Of a DNA stretch of 6,337 nt, positions 6,280 to 6,337 are shown one piece after another; position 1 is the first letter of the stretch; every line of letters starts with the position of its first letter. The notes below the pieces were generated by a model. The model was not told the origin of the DNA. It did no database searches and worked only from the letters and a program-made list of their open reading frames with translations. The position numbers were made by a program, and so were the translations under genes. Source of the stretch: CAYONZ01 sp964405465 (GTDB taxonomy: Bacteria; Bdellovibrionota; Bdellovibrionia; Bdellovibrionales; JAMPXM01); assembly GCA_964405465.1 (NCBI GenBank), contig CAYONZ010000097.1, forward strand, positions 1 through 6,337, in the 5' to 3' direction.

Positions 6280-6337
6280 TAATTAGGGCGTGTCCTCAAT
6301 TGGCTAGACTACTACGCAAAAGCAATAGAAATGATTT
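6280..6337. other. Intergenic end of the window, no gene assigned
   Basis: The 58 bases after the PilZ stop show no clear terminator. AATTAGGG and CCTCAATT (about 6281-6299) form an imperfect stem (one mismatch, one G-U pair) with no T-tract. An ATG at 6331 opens a frame running off the window but has no recognisable ribosome binding site, so it is not called. Confidence 0.4.

Noticed and set aside
6281..6299. Imperfect hairpin after the PilZ gene as a terminator
   Set aside because: Short stem with a mismatch and a G-U pair, and no T-tract on either strand; too weak to call.

Overview
The window is a mid-GC bacterial chromosomal segment with compact genes, nearly all on the + strand. It holds two gene groups separated by an 835-base largely non-coding stretch. 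Nothing in it looks mobile: there is no transposase, integrase, CRISPR array, tRNA or rRNA. The gene content (a GlnD with clear NT, HD and ACT regions, a stand-alone LuxR-type HTH protein, a PilZ protein), the codon style and the roughly balanced GC fit a Gram-negative, perhaps a Bdellovibrio-like or other deltaproteobacterial lineage. That placement is inference; no rRNA or other firm marker is present.

Region 1 (1-4055): the 3' two thirds of mutS (DNA mismatch repair ATPase; the mismatch-reading N-terminus lies upstream of the window), overlapping by 22 bases with a complete glnD-type gene (PII uridylyltransferase/uridylyl-removing enzyme, the nitrogen sensor). The overlap, and the absence of a well-placed Shine-Dalgarno, suggest that glnD is translated by coupling to mutS.

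Region 2 (4056-4890): two overlapping, mutually exclusive hairpins (4103-4124 and 4121-4159) lie just after glnD. A 62-codon minus-strand ORF (4211-4399) converges on them, so they could end transcription from both sides. The remaining about 490 bases are AT-rich and hold no convincing gene, but contain a perfect 16-bp palindrome (4676-4691) and an AT-rich region with an inverted repeat just upstream of the next operon.

Region 3 (4891-6279): a tight three-gene operon. It encodes a LuxR/GerE-type DNA-binding protein with no sensor domain but a low-complexity tail, a hotdog-fold acyl-CoA thioesterase of the YciA/BACH type, and a PilZ domain protein with both c-di-GMP binding motifs intact. Spacings are 16 bases and then a 4-base ATGA overlap. 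The set links a DNA-binding regulator, acyl-CoA metabolism and a c-di-GMP receptor; this is the most interesting combination in the window, but the functional link is inferred from position only. The last 58 bases hold no recognisable gene.
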